Shown here: in pieces, positions 1 to 11,646 of the stretch | Position numbering within the stretch: the stretch's first letter is position 1 | Layout: each line of letters opens with the position of its first letter | NCBI GenBank assembly: GCA_017999135.1 | Contig: JAGOBT010000017.1 | Coordinates: 1 to 16,012 of the forward strand | Length of the DNA: 16,012 nt | Direction of reading: 5' to 3' | DNA from: Burkholderiaceae bacterium | GTDB lineage: Bacteria > Pseudomonadota > Gammaproteobacteria > Burkholderiales > Burkholderiaceae_C | Translations under genes and position numbers: made by a program | Notes under the pieces: model-generated | Seen by the model: the letters and a program-made list of their open reading frames with translations, nothing else | The model's database searches: none | What the model was told of the DNA's origin: nothing

Positions 1-1024
1 GGGTGGGGGTCCAGGCGGCGGCGGCCTGCAGCCAGGGCGGAAACAGGAAGCTGGGCACCCAGGCGCCGCCCAGCATCACCAGCAGCAGCGTCACCAGGAT
101 GGCCAGGCCGCGGGTGGCCTCGGGTGACCGGCCCAGCGCCGCCACCATCAGCCCCAGCGTGGCGCTGCACAAGGCGGTGGCGGCCATCACCGCCAACAGG
201 CCGACGGCACTGCCCTGCACCCGCACGCCGAACACCGCAATGGCCACGGCAAACACCACCACGAACACGCCCAGCCCGGTCAACGCACCCGATGCCACCC
301 GGCTGCCCAGCAATTGCAGCCGCGACAGCGGGGCCGCGCGCAGCCGCTGCCACAGCCCGGTGCGGCGCATCAGCAGCAGCGCGATGCCGGTGTCCACCGC
401 CATCAGCAGCACGAACTGCACGCCCATGCCGGCAAACGCATGGGCATAGCTGTCGTAGCCATCGCCGGCGTGCTTCTGCACCACGGCACTGGTCTCCTGC
501 AGGGTGAAGGGCATGGCGAAGTCGGGGCTGCGGCGCGGACCGCTGCCGTCGGCCGCACCGCCGAAGGCCGACTGCGCCACCGCCTGGCCCACATGCTGGG
601 CCAGCAGCCCGCGCAGCAGCGGCAGCACCACGTTCTGCGACGGGTCGTGCGCCAGCGCCAGCTGCGGCTTGTCGGCCTGGCCTTGCAGCGCAGCCAGGGC
701 CTGGTTGCCAAAGCCGGCCGGTACGGTGATCACGGCGCGCAGGCTGCCGCGGCGCACGCCGTCCAGCGCAGTGGCGGCGTCGGGTGTGCTGAGCTTCAGC
801 GCCGCATCGGCCCGCAGCGCGGCCAGCACCTGGGCCGACAGTGCGCTGCCATCGAGGTCGACCACCGCCACCGGCACCTGCTGCACCTGCGGTTCACGCT
901 GGTTGAACAGGCTGCCGAAGAAGGCGCCGATGAGGATGGGCGCGGCCAGGCTCATCAGCAGCGCCCGGCGGTTGCGCAGGTAGAGCAGCAGATCGGTGTG
1001 CACCAGGGCGATGAAGGCAGTCAT
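1..1024 (-). CDS. ABC-2 type transporter permease, C-terminus beyond the window
   Basis: This is the membrane subunit of an ABC exporter, partnered with the ATPase just upstream. The minus strand reads open from an ATG at 1024 to the left edge, about 341 codons, so the C-terminus is missing. The protein begins [20 protein letters not shown], followed by a hydrophobic segment near residues 21-41. A long extracytoplasmic loop with a variable Ala/Gln-rich sequence comes next, then a cluster of hydrophobic segments, and [15 protein letters not shown] near the edge. This is the usual layout of ABC2_membrane_3/YhaP-like permeases, with one N-terminal helix, a large periplasmic loop and a helical core. 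The ATPase stop and this ATG are separated by one base, so the two are translationally coupled. GGGA lies about six bases before the start. The substrate (drug, lipid or polymer) cannot be read from the sequence. Confidence 0.85.
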   Translation of the reverse strand, partial: MTAFIALVHTDLLLYLRNRRALLMSLAAPILIGAFFGSLFNQREPQVQQVPVAVVDLDGSALSAQVLAALRADAALKLSTPDAATALDGVRRGSLRAVITVPAGFGNQALAALQGQADKPQLALAHDPSQNVVLPLLRGLLAQHVGQAVAQSAFGGAADGSGPRRSPDFAMPFTLQETSAVVQKHAGDGYDSYAHAFAGMGVQFVLLMAVDTGIALLLMRRTGLWQRLRAAPLSRLQLLGSRVASGALTGLGVFVVVFAVAIAVFGVRVQGSAVGLLAVMAATALCSATLGLMVAALGRSPEATRGLAILVTLLLVMLGGAWVPSFLFPPWLQAAAAWTPT

Positions 1025-1025
1025 G

Positions 1026-2012
1026 TCAGTCCCGAAGTTGGCGACCGGTCAGGTCGATGAACACGTCTTCCAACGTGGCGCGCTGGCTGGCCAGGTGCTC
1101 CACCACCACGCCGCGGGCCGCCAGCAGGGCCAGCACTGCGGCGGCGCTGCCGGCCAGGCCAGGCGCACCGGCGGTGGCATCGGCCAGCACCAGGGCCAGG
1201 CCTTCGGGCCGGGCGTCGGCCTGGTGCACGCCAGGCAGGCTGCGCACGGCGGCCAGCAGGGCATCGTCGGCCGGCGCCGCCAGCGCGATGTCCAGCCGCT
1301 GGCGGCCGGGCAGGCGCTGGCGCAGCGCGGCCAGCGTGCCCTGGGCCACCACCCGGCCGTGGTCGATGATCACCAGCTGGTCGGCCAGGCGTTCCACCTC
1401 TTCCATGTGGTGGGTGGTGTAGACCAGGGCCTTGCCGGCGGCGCGCAGCGCCTCCAGCATGCCGAAGATGGCCAGCCGGCTCTGCGGGTCGACGCCGGCG
1501 GTGGGCTCGTCCAGCAGCAGCAGGGCGGGGTCGTGCACCAGCGCGCAGGCGATGTGCAGGCGGCGCTTCATGCCGCCGCTGAAGGTGGCTGGCGCATCAC
1601 CGGCGCGGTCGGCCAGGCCCACCTGGGCCAGCACTGCATCGGCGCGCTGCGCCAGCGCCGCGCCGCCCAGGCCGTGCAGCGCGCCGAACAGCAGCAGGTT
1701 GCGGCGCGCGCTCAGCAGGTCATGCAGCGCCAGGTCCTGTGTCACCAGGCCGATCTGGCGGCGGGCGGCGGCGGGGTCGTCGGCCTGGCTGCGCCCGGCG
1801 ATCTGCACGCTGCCGCTGTCGGCCGGTGTCAGGCCGGCGATCATCGACAACGTGGTGCTCTTGCCGGCGCCGTTGGGGCCCAGCAGGCCCAGCAGCGTGC
1901 CGGGCGCCACCTGCAGCGAGACATCGGCCACCGCCTGGCGGGTGCCGTAGCGCTTGGCAAGCTGGCGGACGTCGAGCAGCGGGGCGGTGGGGAGCGGCGT
2001 GGTGGATGGCAT
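1026..2012 (-). CDS. ABC exporter ATP-binding subunit (CcmA/DrrA type)
   Basis: This 328-residue nucleotide-binding protein would power the adjacent ABC-2 permease from the cytoplasmic face. The motifs are complete and in order: Walker [10 protein letters not shown] at 45-53, Q-loop Gln92, signature FSGGM at 144-148 (Phe in place of the commoner Leu), Walker B LLLLDEP at 164-170 and the H-loop in TTHHMEE near 199-205. The region after about residue 220 is the extra C-terminal domain common in DrrA/CcmA-type multidrug or lipid exporters. The ATG at 2012 has GGGAG nine bases upstream. The gene lies 87 bp after mutS on the same strand, and a hairpin in that gap may separate the two transcripts. 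Assignment to the ABC ATPase family is firm; the substrate is unknown. Confidence 0.92.
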   Translation of the reverse strand: MPSTTPLPTAPLLDVRQLAKRYGTRQAVADVSLQVAPGTLLGLLGPNGAGKSTTLSMIAGLTPADSGSVQIAGRSQADDPAAARRQIGLVTQDLALHDLLSARRNLLLFGALHGLGGAALAQRADAVLAQVGLADRAGDAPATFSGGMKRRLHIACALVHDPALLLLDEPTAGVDPQSRLAIFGMLEALRAAGKALVYTTHHMEEVERLADQLVIIDHGRVVAQGTLAALRQRLPGRQRLDIALAAPADDALLAAVRSLPGVHQADARPEGLALVLADATAGAPGLAGSAAAVLALLAARGVVVEHLASQRATLEDVFIDLTGRQLRD

Positions 2013-2063
2013 GGCGCCATGCTCCCACGCCCGGCGTTGCCACCGGCCCGGCAGGCGACAGAA

Positions 2064-2084
2064 CGCTGGCGGATGTCGCCAGCG
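2064..2084 (-). terminator. Possible terminator hairpin after mutS
   Basis: An 8-bp perfect stem (CGCTGGCG and CGCCAGCG) encloses a 5-base loop. It begins 15 bases past the mutS stop on the minus strand. On that strand it is followed by TTCTGT, only a weak U-tract, so it may attenuate rather than fully stop transcription into the ABC genes. The call rests on position and structure alone. Confidence 0.4.
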
Positions 2085-2091
2085 GTGCCTG

Positions 2092-2105
2092 GGCTGACGT
2101 CAGCC
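2092..2105. repeat. 14-bp perfect palindrome over the mutS stop codon
   Basis: GGCTGACGTCAGCC is its own reverse complement and contains the mutS stop codon (TGA on the minus strand). In RNA it could fold as a 5-bp stem with a 4-base loop just before the larger hairpin at 2064-2084. It may be a secondary terminator element or chance. Confidence 0.5.
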
Positions 2106-4721
2106 GCGGCCGGCCAGGGTTTTCAGCCGGTACAGCGCGTCCAGCGCCTCGCGCGGGGTCAGCGCGTCGGGGTCGATGCGCGCCAGCGCTGCATCCACCG
2201 GCGACGGCTCGGGTGCGGCGCTGGCCTCGGGCGGCGCGGCGAACAGGTCGACCTGCGCATCCCCGGCGCGTTGCTGGGTTTCCAGCGCCTCGAGCGTGGC
2301 ACGGGCCTGGCGCACCAGGGCAGCGGGCATGCCGGCCAGGCGCGCCACCTGCACGCCGTAGCTGCGGCTGGCCGGGCCGGGCTCGATGGCGTGCAGGAAC
2401 ACGATGTCGTGCCCCGCCTCCACCGCCGACACATGCATGTTCAGCGCCCGCGGGTGCTTTGCCGGGAAGTCGGTCAGCTCGAAGTAGTGGGTGGCAAACA
2501 GGGTGAAGGCCTGGTTGCGGTCATGCAGCTGGGTGGCGATGGCGCCGGCCAGGGCCAGGCCGTCGAAGGTGCTGGTGCCGCGGCCGATCTCGTCCATCAG
2601 CACCAGGCTGTGCGGCGTGGCCGCGTGCACGATGGCGGCGGCCTCGGTCATCTCCAGCATGAAGGTCGACTGGGCATTGACCAGGTCGTCGGCCGCGCCG
2701 ATGCGGGTGTGGATGGCGTCGATCGGCCCCAGCGTGCAGGCCTGCGCCGGCACGAAGCTGCCCATGCTGGCCAGCAGCACGATCAGCGCCACCTGGCGCA
2801 TGTAGGTGCTCTTGCCGCCCATGTTGGGGCCGGTGATCACCAGCATGCGGGTGCGGGCGTCCAGCCGGCAATCATTGGCGATGAAGTCGGGCCCGCCGGT
2901 TTCCATCAGGCGCACCTGCACCACCGGGTGGCGGCCCTGGGTGATGTCGATGCAGGGCTGGGGCACGAAGCGCGGCCGGCACCACGCCAGCGTGGCGGCG
3001 CGCTCGGCCAGTGCGGCCAGCGCGTCCAGCGCGGCCAGCGCGCGGGCCAGCGCGGCCAGCGGCTGCAGGTGCGCCTGCAGCTGCTCCAGCAGCTGGTCGA
3101 ACAGCCACTTCTCGCGGGCCAGGGCGCGGTCTTGCGCGCTCAGCGCCTTGTCCTCGAAGGTCTTGAGCTCCGGCGTGATGAAGCGCTCGGCGTTCTTCAG
3201 GGTCTGCCGGCGCTGGTAGTCGGCGGGCACCTTGTCCAGCTGGCCGGCCGTCACCTCAATGTAGAAGCCATGCACCCGGTTGAACTGCACCCGCAGGTTG
3301 GCGATGCCGGAGCGTTGTCGCTCGCGCACTTCCAGGTCGAGCAGGAAGGCGTCGCAGTTCTGGCCGATGGCGCGCAGCTCGTCCAGCTCGGCATCGTGGC
3401 CGGTGGCGATCACGCCGCCGTCGCGCAGCAGCACCGCGGGCTCGTCGGCGATGGCCGATTGCAGCAGCGCGTGCAGCGCGGGCGGCGGCTGCAGCGCGTC
3501 GGCGGCCTCGTCGATCAACCGGGCCGCACCCGCGTCGGGCAGGGTGCCGCGCAGCACCGGCAGCAGGGCCAGCGTGGCACGCAGGCCGCTCAGCTCACGT
3601 GGGCGCACCTGGCGCAGCGCCAGCCGGGCGGTGATGCGTTCGACATCGCTGACGGCCCGCAGCGCGGCGCGCAGCGGGTCGGCGCCGTGCTCCAGCAGGG
3701 CGGCGATGGCGGCATGGCGGGCGGTGGCGGGTGCGCGGTCGCGCGGCGGGTGGGTCAGCCAGTGGCGCAGGTTGCGGCTGCCCATGCCGGTCTGGCAGCT
3801 GTCGATCAGCGACAGCAGCGTCGGCGCCTTCTCGCCGCGCAGGGTCTGGGTCAGTTCCAGGTTGCGGTGGGTGGCCGGCGGCAGGTCGATCAGGCTGCTG
3901 GCGCGGGCCGCTTCCAGCGTCGCCACATGGGCCAGCGCCTGGCCTTGCGTGTGCTCGGCAAAACTCAGCAGCGCGGCGGCAGCGGCCTGGGCCACCGGCA
4001 GGTCCTGCGCGTTGAAGCCCTGCAGCGAGGCCACCTTCAGCAGCGCGCACAGCTTGCGCTCGCCCAGCGCGGTGTCGAACTGCCAGGCCGGCCGCGCGGT
4101 GCGGGCGGCGCGGTGCTGGGTGATGGCCGCGGGCAGGCTGTCGGCCAGATCGCCCTGCGGGACGAGCAACTCGGCCGGGTCCAGCCGGGCCAGCCAGCCG
4201 GCCAGGTCGGCGTCGGTGCACTCGGTCACGCCCAGCTGCCCACTGGCCAGGCCCAGCCAGGCCAGGCCCCAGGTGTTGCGGATCTTGGTGGCCGCGCACA
4301 GCAGGGTGTCGACGCGGTCGTCGAGCAGGGCGCTGTCGGTGATGGTGCCGGGTGTCACCACGCGCACCACCTTGCGCTCCACCGGGCCCTTGGCGGTGGC
4401 CACGTCGCCCACCTGCTCGGCAATCGCCACCGCTTCGCCCAGCCTGATCAGCCGCGCCAGGTAGTTCTCGACCGAGTGCACCGGCACGCCGGCCATCACC
4501 ACCGGCTCGCCGGCGCTCTGGCCGCGGGTGGTCAGGGTGATGTCGAGCAGGCGGTGGGCCTTGCGGGCGTCGTCGAAGAACAGCTCGTAGAAATCACCCA
4601 TCCGGTAGAACACCAGGGTGTCGGGGAAGCCGGCCTTGATGGCGAGGTACTGGGCCATCATGGGTGTGTGGCCCGACAGGTCGGCGCTCTTGGCGATGGG
4701 CGATGGGTTGTCGGTCGGCAT
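2100..4721 (-). CDS. mutS: DNA mismatch repair protein MutS
   Basis: MutS recognises mismatches and small loops in new DNA and, with MutL, starts repair in an ATP-dependent way. The protein is 873 residues from the ATG at 4721, close to the 853 of E. coli MutS. A TTG directly before it (4724) is an alternative start; neither has a clear ribosome binding site. The N-terminal mismatch-binding domain carries the Phe-x-Glu motif in MGDFYELFF (about residues 41-49), where the Phe stacks on the mismatch. Walker [10 protein letters not shown] lies near 631-639 and Walker [17 protein letters not shown] has its Asp-Glu near 710-711. The downstream helix-turn-helix dimerisation segment includes [15 protein letters not shown]. 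All hallmark motifs are intact. The gene is divergent from the metal-efflux operon across about 100 bp, and ABC exporter genes follow on the same strand. Confidence 0.97.
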   Translation of the reverse strand: MPTDNPSPIAKSADLSGHTPMMAQYLAIKAGFPDTLVFYRMGDFYELFFDDARKAHRLLDITLTTRGQSAGEPVVMAGVPVHSVENYLARLIRLGEAVAIAEQVGDVATAKGPVERKVVRVVTPGTITDSALLDDRVDTLLCAATKIRNTWGLAWLGLASGQLGVTECTDADLAGWLARLDPAELLVPQGDLADSLPAAITQHRAARTARPAWQFDTALGERKLCALLKVASLQGFNAQDLPVAQAAAAALLSFAEHTQGQALAHVATLEAARASSLIDLPPATHRNLELTQTLRGEKAPTLLSLIDSCQTGMGSRNLRHWLTHPPRDRAPATARHAAIAALLEHGADPLRAALRAVSDVERITARLALRQVRPRELSGLRATLALLPVLRGTLPDAGAARLIDEAADALQPPPALHALLQSAIADEPAVLLRDGGVIATGHDAELDELRAIGQNCDAFLLDLEVRERQRSGIANLRVQFNRVHGFYIEVTAGQLDKVPADYQRRQTLKNAERFITPELKTFEDKALSAQDRALAREKWLFDQLLEQLQAHLQPLAALARALAALDALAALAERAATLAWCRPRFVPQPCIDITQGRHPVVQVRLMETGGPDFIANDCRLDARTRMLVITGPNMGGKSTYMRQVALIVLLASMGSFVPAQACTLGPIDAIHTRIGAADDLVNAQSTFMLEMTEAAAIVHAATPHSLVLMDEIGRGTSTFDGLALAGAIATQLHDRNQAFTLFATHYFELTDFPAKHPRALNMHVSAVEAGHDIVFLHAIEPGPASRSYGVQVARLAGMPAALVRQARATLEALETQQRAGDAQVDLFAAPPEASAAPEPSPVDAALARIDPDALTPREALDALYRLKTLAGRG

Positions 4722-4778
4722 CAAGGGTTGGCGGCGTGGCGCGGCGGCCCAAGGCAGCCGCCAGGCTGGTGGTGCCGG

Positions 4779-4784
4779 ATTATC
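4779..4784 (-). promoter_or_regulatory. Candidate -10 element for mutS
   Basis: GATAAT on the minus strand matches five of six bases of the sigma-70 -10 consensus and would start transcription about 50 bases before the mutS ATG. No convincing -35 lies 16-18 bases upstream, so this is a tentative call. Confidence 0.35.
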
Positions 4785-4811
4785 GTGGCGCGTCGCTGGC
4801 TGGGGCTTCGC

Positions 4812-4817
4812 TACACT
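4812..4817 (+). promoter_or_regulatory. Candidate -10 element for the metal-efflux operon
   Basis: TACACT (four of six consensus bases) lies only eight bases before the ATG at 4826. Initiation at the usual distance would give an mRNA with almost no leader, which fits the absence of a Shine-Dalgarno sequence before that ATG. No good -35 is seen, so an activator could be needed. Tentative. Confidence 0.35.
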
Positions 4818-4825
4818 CGCGCGTC

Positions 4826-5179
4826 ATGCGTCGATCCGCCGTCCTGCTTGCGCTTGTGCTTGCCATGCTCTGGCAGTCAGTGGCGTTGGCGCGGCCGGGC
4901 TCGACGGTCAATGTCCTGTCGGATCTGGCGCATGCGGCCCTGCATTGGCAGCAGGAAGGGCATCACCACCATGACGATGGGTCGTTCCACCTGGACGATT
5001 CGCCGGCTTCGGCGTTCCACTTGCTCGGCGACCACCTGACGGTCACGACCGCGCTGCTGCCAGCCGTTGCGCACCATGTCCCGCGCAGCGGGTCTGCGCC
5101 GCCTGATGGGCTGCAAGGTGTGTGCGTGCCCGATCCGGTCCTCGACGGCCTGCTCCGGCCACCTCGCGTCCACCCCTGA
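4826..5179 (+). CDS. Small exported His-rich protein, CzcI-like, first gene of the efflux operon
   Basis: This 117-residue protein has a clear Sec signal (MRRSAVLLALVLAMLWQSVALA) ending in an Ala-x-Ala site, so the mature part should be periplasmic. A cluster near residues 42-54 reads EGHHHHDDGSFHLDD and could bind transition metals. The C-terminus carries VLDGLLRPPR, a short ending that I recall from small proteins preceding czcC genes. The size and place, first gene before a CzcC/B/A set, match CzcI of Cupriavidus, but this is a match of context more than of sequence. I chose the ATG at 4826 because the signal peptide begins there; the reading frame stays open upstream to 4664 but that part looks like non-coding Arg-rich sequence. 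Function inferred: periplasmic metal binding or modulation of the pump. Confidence 0.7.
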   Translation: MRRSAVLLALVLAMLWQSVALARPGSTVNVLSDLAHAALHWQQEGHHHHDDGSFHLDDSPASAFHLLGDHLTVTTALLPAVAHHVPRSGSAPPDGLQGVCVPDPVLDGLLRPPRVHP

Positions 5180-5226
5180 CCCGCCTTCGCGGCGGGCGCC
5201 CATCTGTGGGCGCCCGGCCTCCCGCC
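5180..5226 (+). promoter_or_regulatory. Overlapping, mutually exclusive hairpins after the CzcI-like gene
   Basis: Directly after the stop codon, CCCGCC (5180-5185) can pair with GGCGGG (5191-5196). GGGCGCCC (5194-5201) can pair with GGGCGCCC (5208-5215) around a 6-base loop and shares three bases with the first hairpin. A second CCCGCC (5221-5226) can compete for GGCGGG. There is no U-tract. The arrangement could act as an attenuator or mRNA-stability element that tunes expression of the downstream genes relative to the first one; that role is inference. Confidence 0.4.
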
Positions 5227-5253
5227 GCAGCGGCCTCGCACGCGAGCACCGGT

Positions 5254-5317
5254 CTGCCGCAGGCGTACCCAGCGTCTGCTGCACAACCTGGCTACGCAGG
5301 TGACCTGCCTGCGGCAG
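5254..5317 (+). repeat. 11-bp inverted repeat enclosing an ACCTG/CAGGT array
   Basis: CTGCCGCAGGC at 5254-5264 is the exact reverse complement of 5307-5317. Between them lie ACCTG (5286-5290), CAGGT (5297-5301) and ACCTG (5303-5307), giving two overlapping inverted pairs, one spaced by six bases and one by a single base. This may be a regulator-binding site or part of an RNA structure just upstream of the czcC-like gene. It does not match the ACCTTCC-type MerR operator that I know. Confidence 0.45.
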
Positions 5318-5328
5318 TCCATTCGTCA

Positions 5329-5332
5329 GGAT
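5329..5332 (+). promoter_or_regulatory. Ribosome binding site supporting a GTG start
   Basis: AGGA in CAGGATCCACGTG ends four bases before the GTG at 5337. It is the only Shine-Dalgarno-like match near the start of the czcC-like gene and supports the GTG as its initiation codon. Confidence 0.5.
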
Positions 5333-5336
5333 CCAC

Positions 5337-6614
5337 GTGAACGTTCCAGCAAGGCTGGTTGCCTGCGCGCTCGCAGGCAGCCTGGCCGGCGTGCCTGCCT
5401 GGGCCCAGCCGGCCACTTCACCACCGGTGGGCCCCACCGCCACCGCCAGCGCCGACGCAGCGTCAAGCGCTGTTGTGTCCCTGCGCACCGCCTTCGACGC
5501 CGCGTGGCAGCGCGCCGTCGCTGCGCGAGAGGCCGACGGCCAGCGCCGCCGTGCCGACGTGGAACGCACCAGCGCCGCCAGGCTCTGGGCCGCACCTCCG
5601 ACGCTGGAGCTGAGCCACCGCGACGACCGCCTCCACGGCAACGCCGGCCGGCGCGAAACCGAGATCGCCCTCGCCGTGCCGCTCTGGCTGCCGGGCCAGC
5701 GGGCGGCCCGTGCCGGCACTGCGGACGCCGCCGCAGCACAGGCGCAGGCTGCCGAGCAGGTGGCGCGCCTGCGTCTGGCCGGCGAGCTCCGCGAGGCGGC
5801 CTGGCAGCTGGCCGGCCTGCAGGCCGACGTGGCCCAGGCCGACGCCCAGGCCTTGTCGCTGCGGCAACTGGCAGACGACGTGCAGCGCCGGGTGCGTGCT
5901 GGCGATCTGGCCCGCGCCGACAGCCTGGCGGCCCAGGCAGAGCATCTCGCGGCCACCGCGGCCGTGGCCGATGCGCGCCAGCGGCTGCTCTCCGCCCGGG
6001 CCCGCTGGACCCTGCTGACCGGCCTGACGGCATGGCCGGACCTGCCCGGCGCTGCGATCCCTGTTGCTGCAGCGCTCGACGTGGCCGGGCATCCTGAATG
6101 GCAGTGGGCCAGCCAGTCCACCGAACTCGCGCAGAGACGCCTGGACCTGGTGCGCCACGCACGCCGTGATGCGCCCGAGCTGACGCTGGGCCTGCGGCAG
6201 GACATGCCCGGCCGGGGTGAGGCTGCGCAGGGCAGCCTGGTCGTGGGCCTGCGGCTGCCCTTCGGCACCGACGACCGCAACCAGCCGCGCGAGGCCGCGG
6301 CGCTGTCCGAACTGGACATCGCCCAGACCCACGCCCAGCGCTTGCGCGAGCGCCTGGACAGCGACATCGCTGCGGCGCGCGCGTCGCTGCAGTCGGCCCA
6401 GACGCAGCACGACGCCGAGACCGCCCGCGCGCGGCTGCTGCGCGAACGGGCGGCGCTGATCGACACATCCTTCCGTGCCGGCGAGACCCCGCTGCCCGAC
6501 CTGCTGCGTGCACTGGCCGCCGCGGCCCAGGCCGACAGCGCTGTCGCCCGCCAGACCGCTGCGCTGGGCCTGGCCCGCGCCCGACTCCATCAAGCCCTCG
6601 GACTCCTCCCATGA
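5337..6614 (+). CDS. Outer-membrane factor, TolC/CzcC family
   Basis: This 425-residue protein should be the outer-membrane channel of the tripartite metal efflux system encoded here. It starts at GTG with a Sec signal (MNVPARLVACALAGSLAGVPAWA, cleavage after AWA). The mature part has two long Ala/Arg/Gln-rich helical stretches of the TolC type, about residues 120-230 and 300-420, each following a beta-strand segment such as ELSHRDDR and ELTLGLRQD that would enter the barrel. VPLWLPGQR (about 118-126) and LRLPFGTDDRNQ (about 303-314) occupy matching places in the two repeats, as expected for the family. Its stop overlaps the next ATG (ATGA), so it is coupled to the following gene. The length suits CzcC. 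The Cys at residue 10 is too close to the N-terminus for a lipoprotein site. Confidence 0.87.
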   Translation: MNVPARLVACALAGSLAGVPAWAQPATSPPVGPTATASADAASSAVVSLRTAFDAAWQRAVAAREADGQRRRADVERTSAARLWAAPPTLELSHRDDRLHGNAGRRETEIALAVPLWLPGQRAARAGTADAAAAQAQAAEQVARLRLAGELREAAWQLAGLQADVAQADAQALSLRQLADDVQRRVRAGDLARADSLAAQAEHLAATAAVADARQRLLSARARWTLLTGLTAWPDLPGAAIPVAAALDVAGHPEWQWASQSTELAQRRLDLVRHARRDAPELTLGLRQDMPGRGEAAQGSLVVGLRLPFGTDDRNQPREAAALSELDIAQTHAQRLRERLDSDIAAARASLQSAQTQHDAETARARLLRERAALIDTSFRAGETPLPDLLRALAAAAQADSAVARQTAALGLARARLHQALGLLP

Positions 6615-7264
6615 ACATCCATGCCACTCTCCGTGCCCAGAGGCCAGTGTGGGCCATCGCACTGACCGCACTGCTTGCCGCTGGCACCGTCCATGTGCTC
6701 GCGGCACCCGGTGCCCATGGCCCCAACGGCGAACACCTGGACGGCCCAGCCACGATGAGCGCCCCGTCGACGCTGCCCCGGGTGGAAGCCAAGTCGGAGC
6801 TCTTCGAGCTGGTCGCCACGCTGCATGCCGGCGAACTGTCGGTGCTGGTGGACCGCTTCGACACCAACGAACCCGTGCTGGATGCCGCACTTGAAGTGGA
6901 GAGTGGCGGCATCAAGGCCAAGGCCGGCTTCCGTGCCGATCAAGGCGATTACGCCTTCGATGACCCGAAGCTGCTGGCGCTGCTGCGCAGCCCGGGGGAA
7001 CATGGCCTCGTCTTCACCCTGGTCGCCGGCCAGGAGAGTGATCTGCTCGACGGCACACTGGCCGGGGCCGCACCCCAAGGCGCCACTGCCGCAGCCAAGA
7101 GCGACCACGGCCACGCGCACGACGGCGACGACCATGGGCACGACCACGCCGGCGAACGAGCCGCCTGGATCGGCGCCGGTGTCGCGGCCCTGGGCCTGAT
7201 CGGCGGCATCGCCTGGCGGCGTCGACACCGCCAGCCCGCCGGCAAGCTGCAGGGAGGGCTGTGA
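6611..7264 (+). CDS. Membrane-anchored periplasmic protein with His-rich segment, between czcC- and czcB-like genes
   Basis: I recognise no named family for the whole 217-residue protein. It has an N-terminal signal segment ending near VHVLA (residue 31). [13 protein letters not shown] at 32-44 follows and is identical to the same positions of the next protein. A mostly beta domain with an Ig-like pattern spans about 60-150 (FELVATLHAGELSVLVDRF to QESDLLDGTL) and resembles, from memory, an extra N-terminal domain of some CzcB-type adaptors. A His/Asp-rich stretch follows near 160-180 (DHGHAHDGDDHGHDHAGE). The end is a C-terminal membrane helix (AAWIGAGVAALGLIGGIAW) with an RRRHR tail, so the domain should face the periplasm. 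It overlaps both neighbours by 4 and 1 bases, fixing it in the operon. Inferred role: binding metal and passing it to the adaptor or pump. Confidence 0.75.
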   Translation: MNIHATLRAQRPVWAIALTALLAAGTVHVLAAPGAHGPNGEHLDGPATMSAPSTLPRVEAKSELFELVATLHAGELSVLVDRFDTNEPVLDAALEVESGGIKAKAGFRADQGDYAFDDPKLLALLRSPGEHGLVFTLVAGQESDLLDGTLAGAAPQGATAAAKSDHGHAHDGDDHGHDHAGERAAWIGAGVAALGLIGGIAWRRRHRQPAGKLQGGL

Positions 7265-8421
7265 TGCCGCGCCACGTCGCACACATCGCCGCGCGCAAGC
7301 TGAACAGCACCTTGGCGCTGGCCGCTGGCCTGATCGCCTGCACGACCGCCTGGGCCGCACCTGGCGCCCACGGACCCAACGGGGAACACCTCGATGCGCC
7401 CGGCGCTGCGGTCAATGCCTCTGGCCTGGCACGGCTGCCCGATGGCAGCGTCAACCTGCCCAAGATCGCGCAACGGCGCATGGCCATCCGCACCGTGCTG
7501 GCCCCACAGTCCGAAGCCGCCGCCACGGTGGACCTGCCCGGACGCGTGGTCATGGACCCGAACGCCAGTGGCCGCGTGCAGGCGGTGCACGGCGGGCGCA
7601 TCGAGCCCGGGCCGAAGGGCCTGCCGGTCGCAGGGCAGGCGGTGAAGCGCGGCGACGTGCTGGCCTATGTGCGCCACCACGCCGAGCCCTACGCCCTGGG
7701 CACGCAGCAGGCCCAGCTGGCCGAGCTGCGGGCGCAGCGCCAGCTGGCTGAGCAGCGCGTGCAGCGCCTCGAAGGCCTGGAAGGCACCGTGCCGCGCAAG
7801 GACATCGATGCGGCCCGCACCGAGGCGAAGAGCCTGGCCGAGCGGGAACGCAGCATCGGCGCCAGCCTGTCCTCGCGCGAGGCGCTGGCCGCGCCGGTCA
7901 GCGGCGTGATCGCCCGCGCCGACCTCGTCGTTGGGCAGGTCGTCGAGCCGCGCGACGTGCTCTTCGAAGTGGTGGACCCGGCACGCATGCTGGTCGAGGC
8001 CACCACTGCCGACGCCAGCCTGGGGGCCCGCGTGGCAGGTGCTTCGCTGCAGGGCCTGTCCGACGTGTCGCTGCGCCTGCTCGGCGCGTCGCGCGCGATG
8101 CGCGACGGGGTGCTGCCGATCACCTTCGCCGTCAGCGCATCCAGGCCGGGCACGGCGCTGCCGCTGGCCATCGGCCAGCCGGTCACCGTGGTGGTGCAAT
8201 CGAAAGAGCGCATCCAGGGCATCGTGCTGCCCGCCCAGGCCGTGGTGCGCAATCCGTCCAACGAGCCCATCGTCTGGATCAAGTCGGGCGCGGAGCGTTT
8301 CATCCCGCAGCCGGTGCAGTTCCGGCCGCTGGATGCCAGCACCGTGGTGGTGACGCAGGGCCTGAGCGCGGACAACCGCGTCGTGGTCCAGGGCGCGCCG
8401 CTGATCGCGCAGATCCGCTGA
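7264..8421 (+). CDS. Periplasmic adaptor (membrane fusion protein), CzcB/RND type
   Basis: This 385-residue adaptor should link the inner-membrane RND pump to the outer-membrane channel. ATG 7264 overlaps the previous stop (TGATG) and has a strong GGGAGGG at 7252-7258, five bases upstream, so I prefer it to the GTG at 7261. The signal peptide ends at TTAWA (residue 31). The mature chain then begins [13 protein letters not shown], the same peptide as in the preceding protein. Next come the first half of the barrel-sandwich domain ([31 protein letters not shown]), a short coiled-coil hairpin at about 140-200 rich in Gln, Arg and Glu, and the second half ([20 protein letters not shown]). Beta-barrel and membrane-proximal domains ([12 protein letters not shown] to [11 protein letters not shown]) complete it. 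No C-terminal CusF-like metal-binding domain is present. There is no lipobox, so it is probably soluble or held by partners. Confidence 0.9.
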   Translation: MPRHVAHIAARKLNSTLALAAGLIACTTAWAAPGAHGPNGEHLDAPGAAVNASGLARLPDGSVNLPKIAQRRMAIRTVLAPQSEAAATVDLPGRVVMDPNASGRVQAVHGGRIEPGPKGLPVAGQAVKRGDVLAYVRHHAEPYALGTQQAQLAELRAQRQLAEQRVQRLEGLEGTVPRKDIDAARTEAKSLAERERSIGASLSSREALAAPVSGVIARADLVVGQVVEPRDVLFEVVDPARMLVEATTADASLGARVAGASLQGLSDVSLRLLGASRAMRDGVLPITFAVSASRPGTALPLAIGQPVTVVVQSKERIQGIVLPAQAVVRNPSNEPIVWIKSGAERFIPQPVQFRPLDASTVVVTQGLSADNRVVVQGAPLIAQIR

Positions 8422-8434
8422 CCGGGGCGTTCGA

Positions 8435-11581
<3,147 letters not shown>

Positions 11582-11632
11582 GTTGGAATCAGGCCTGGCG
11601 GCGCCGCCTGATCCAGTGCGCCGCACCCTCGC

Positions 11633-11637
11633 AGGAG
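11633..11637 (+). promoter_or_regulatory. Ribosome binding site deciding the start of the small exported protein
   Basis: AGGAG touches the ATG at 11638 and would be too close for it, but it sits nine bases before the ATG at 11647. This favours the shorter start, which also gives a clean signal peptide. Confidence 0.5.
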
Positions 11638-11646
11638 ATGGAAGAG

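Noticed and set aside
4664..4825. Upstream extension of the CzcI-like gene by 54 codons
   Set aside because: It would overlap the start of mutS, has Arg-rich noncoding-like content and would bury the signal peptide.
996..5039. A 1347-codon open frame on the plus strand opposite mutS and the ABC ATPase
   Set aside because: Its translation is Gln/His/Arg/Gly-rich with no domain. The opposite strand encodes complete MutS and ABC ATPase motifs. Long antisense frames are common in GC-rich codon usage.
5355..5366. LVAC at residues 7-10 of the outer-membrane factor as a lipoprotein site
   Set aside because: It lies before the hydrophobic core of the signal; the AWA site at about residue 23 is the better cleavage point.
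4877..6921. Long minus-strand open frames (about 530 codons) opposite the CzcI- and CzcC-like genes
   Set aside because: They are Ala/Arg/Ser/Pro-rich shadows without a start signal or domain. Signal peptides, overlaps and ribosome binding sites support the plus-strand genes.
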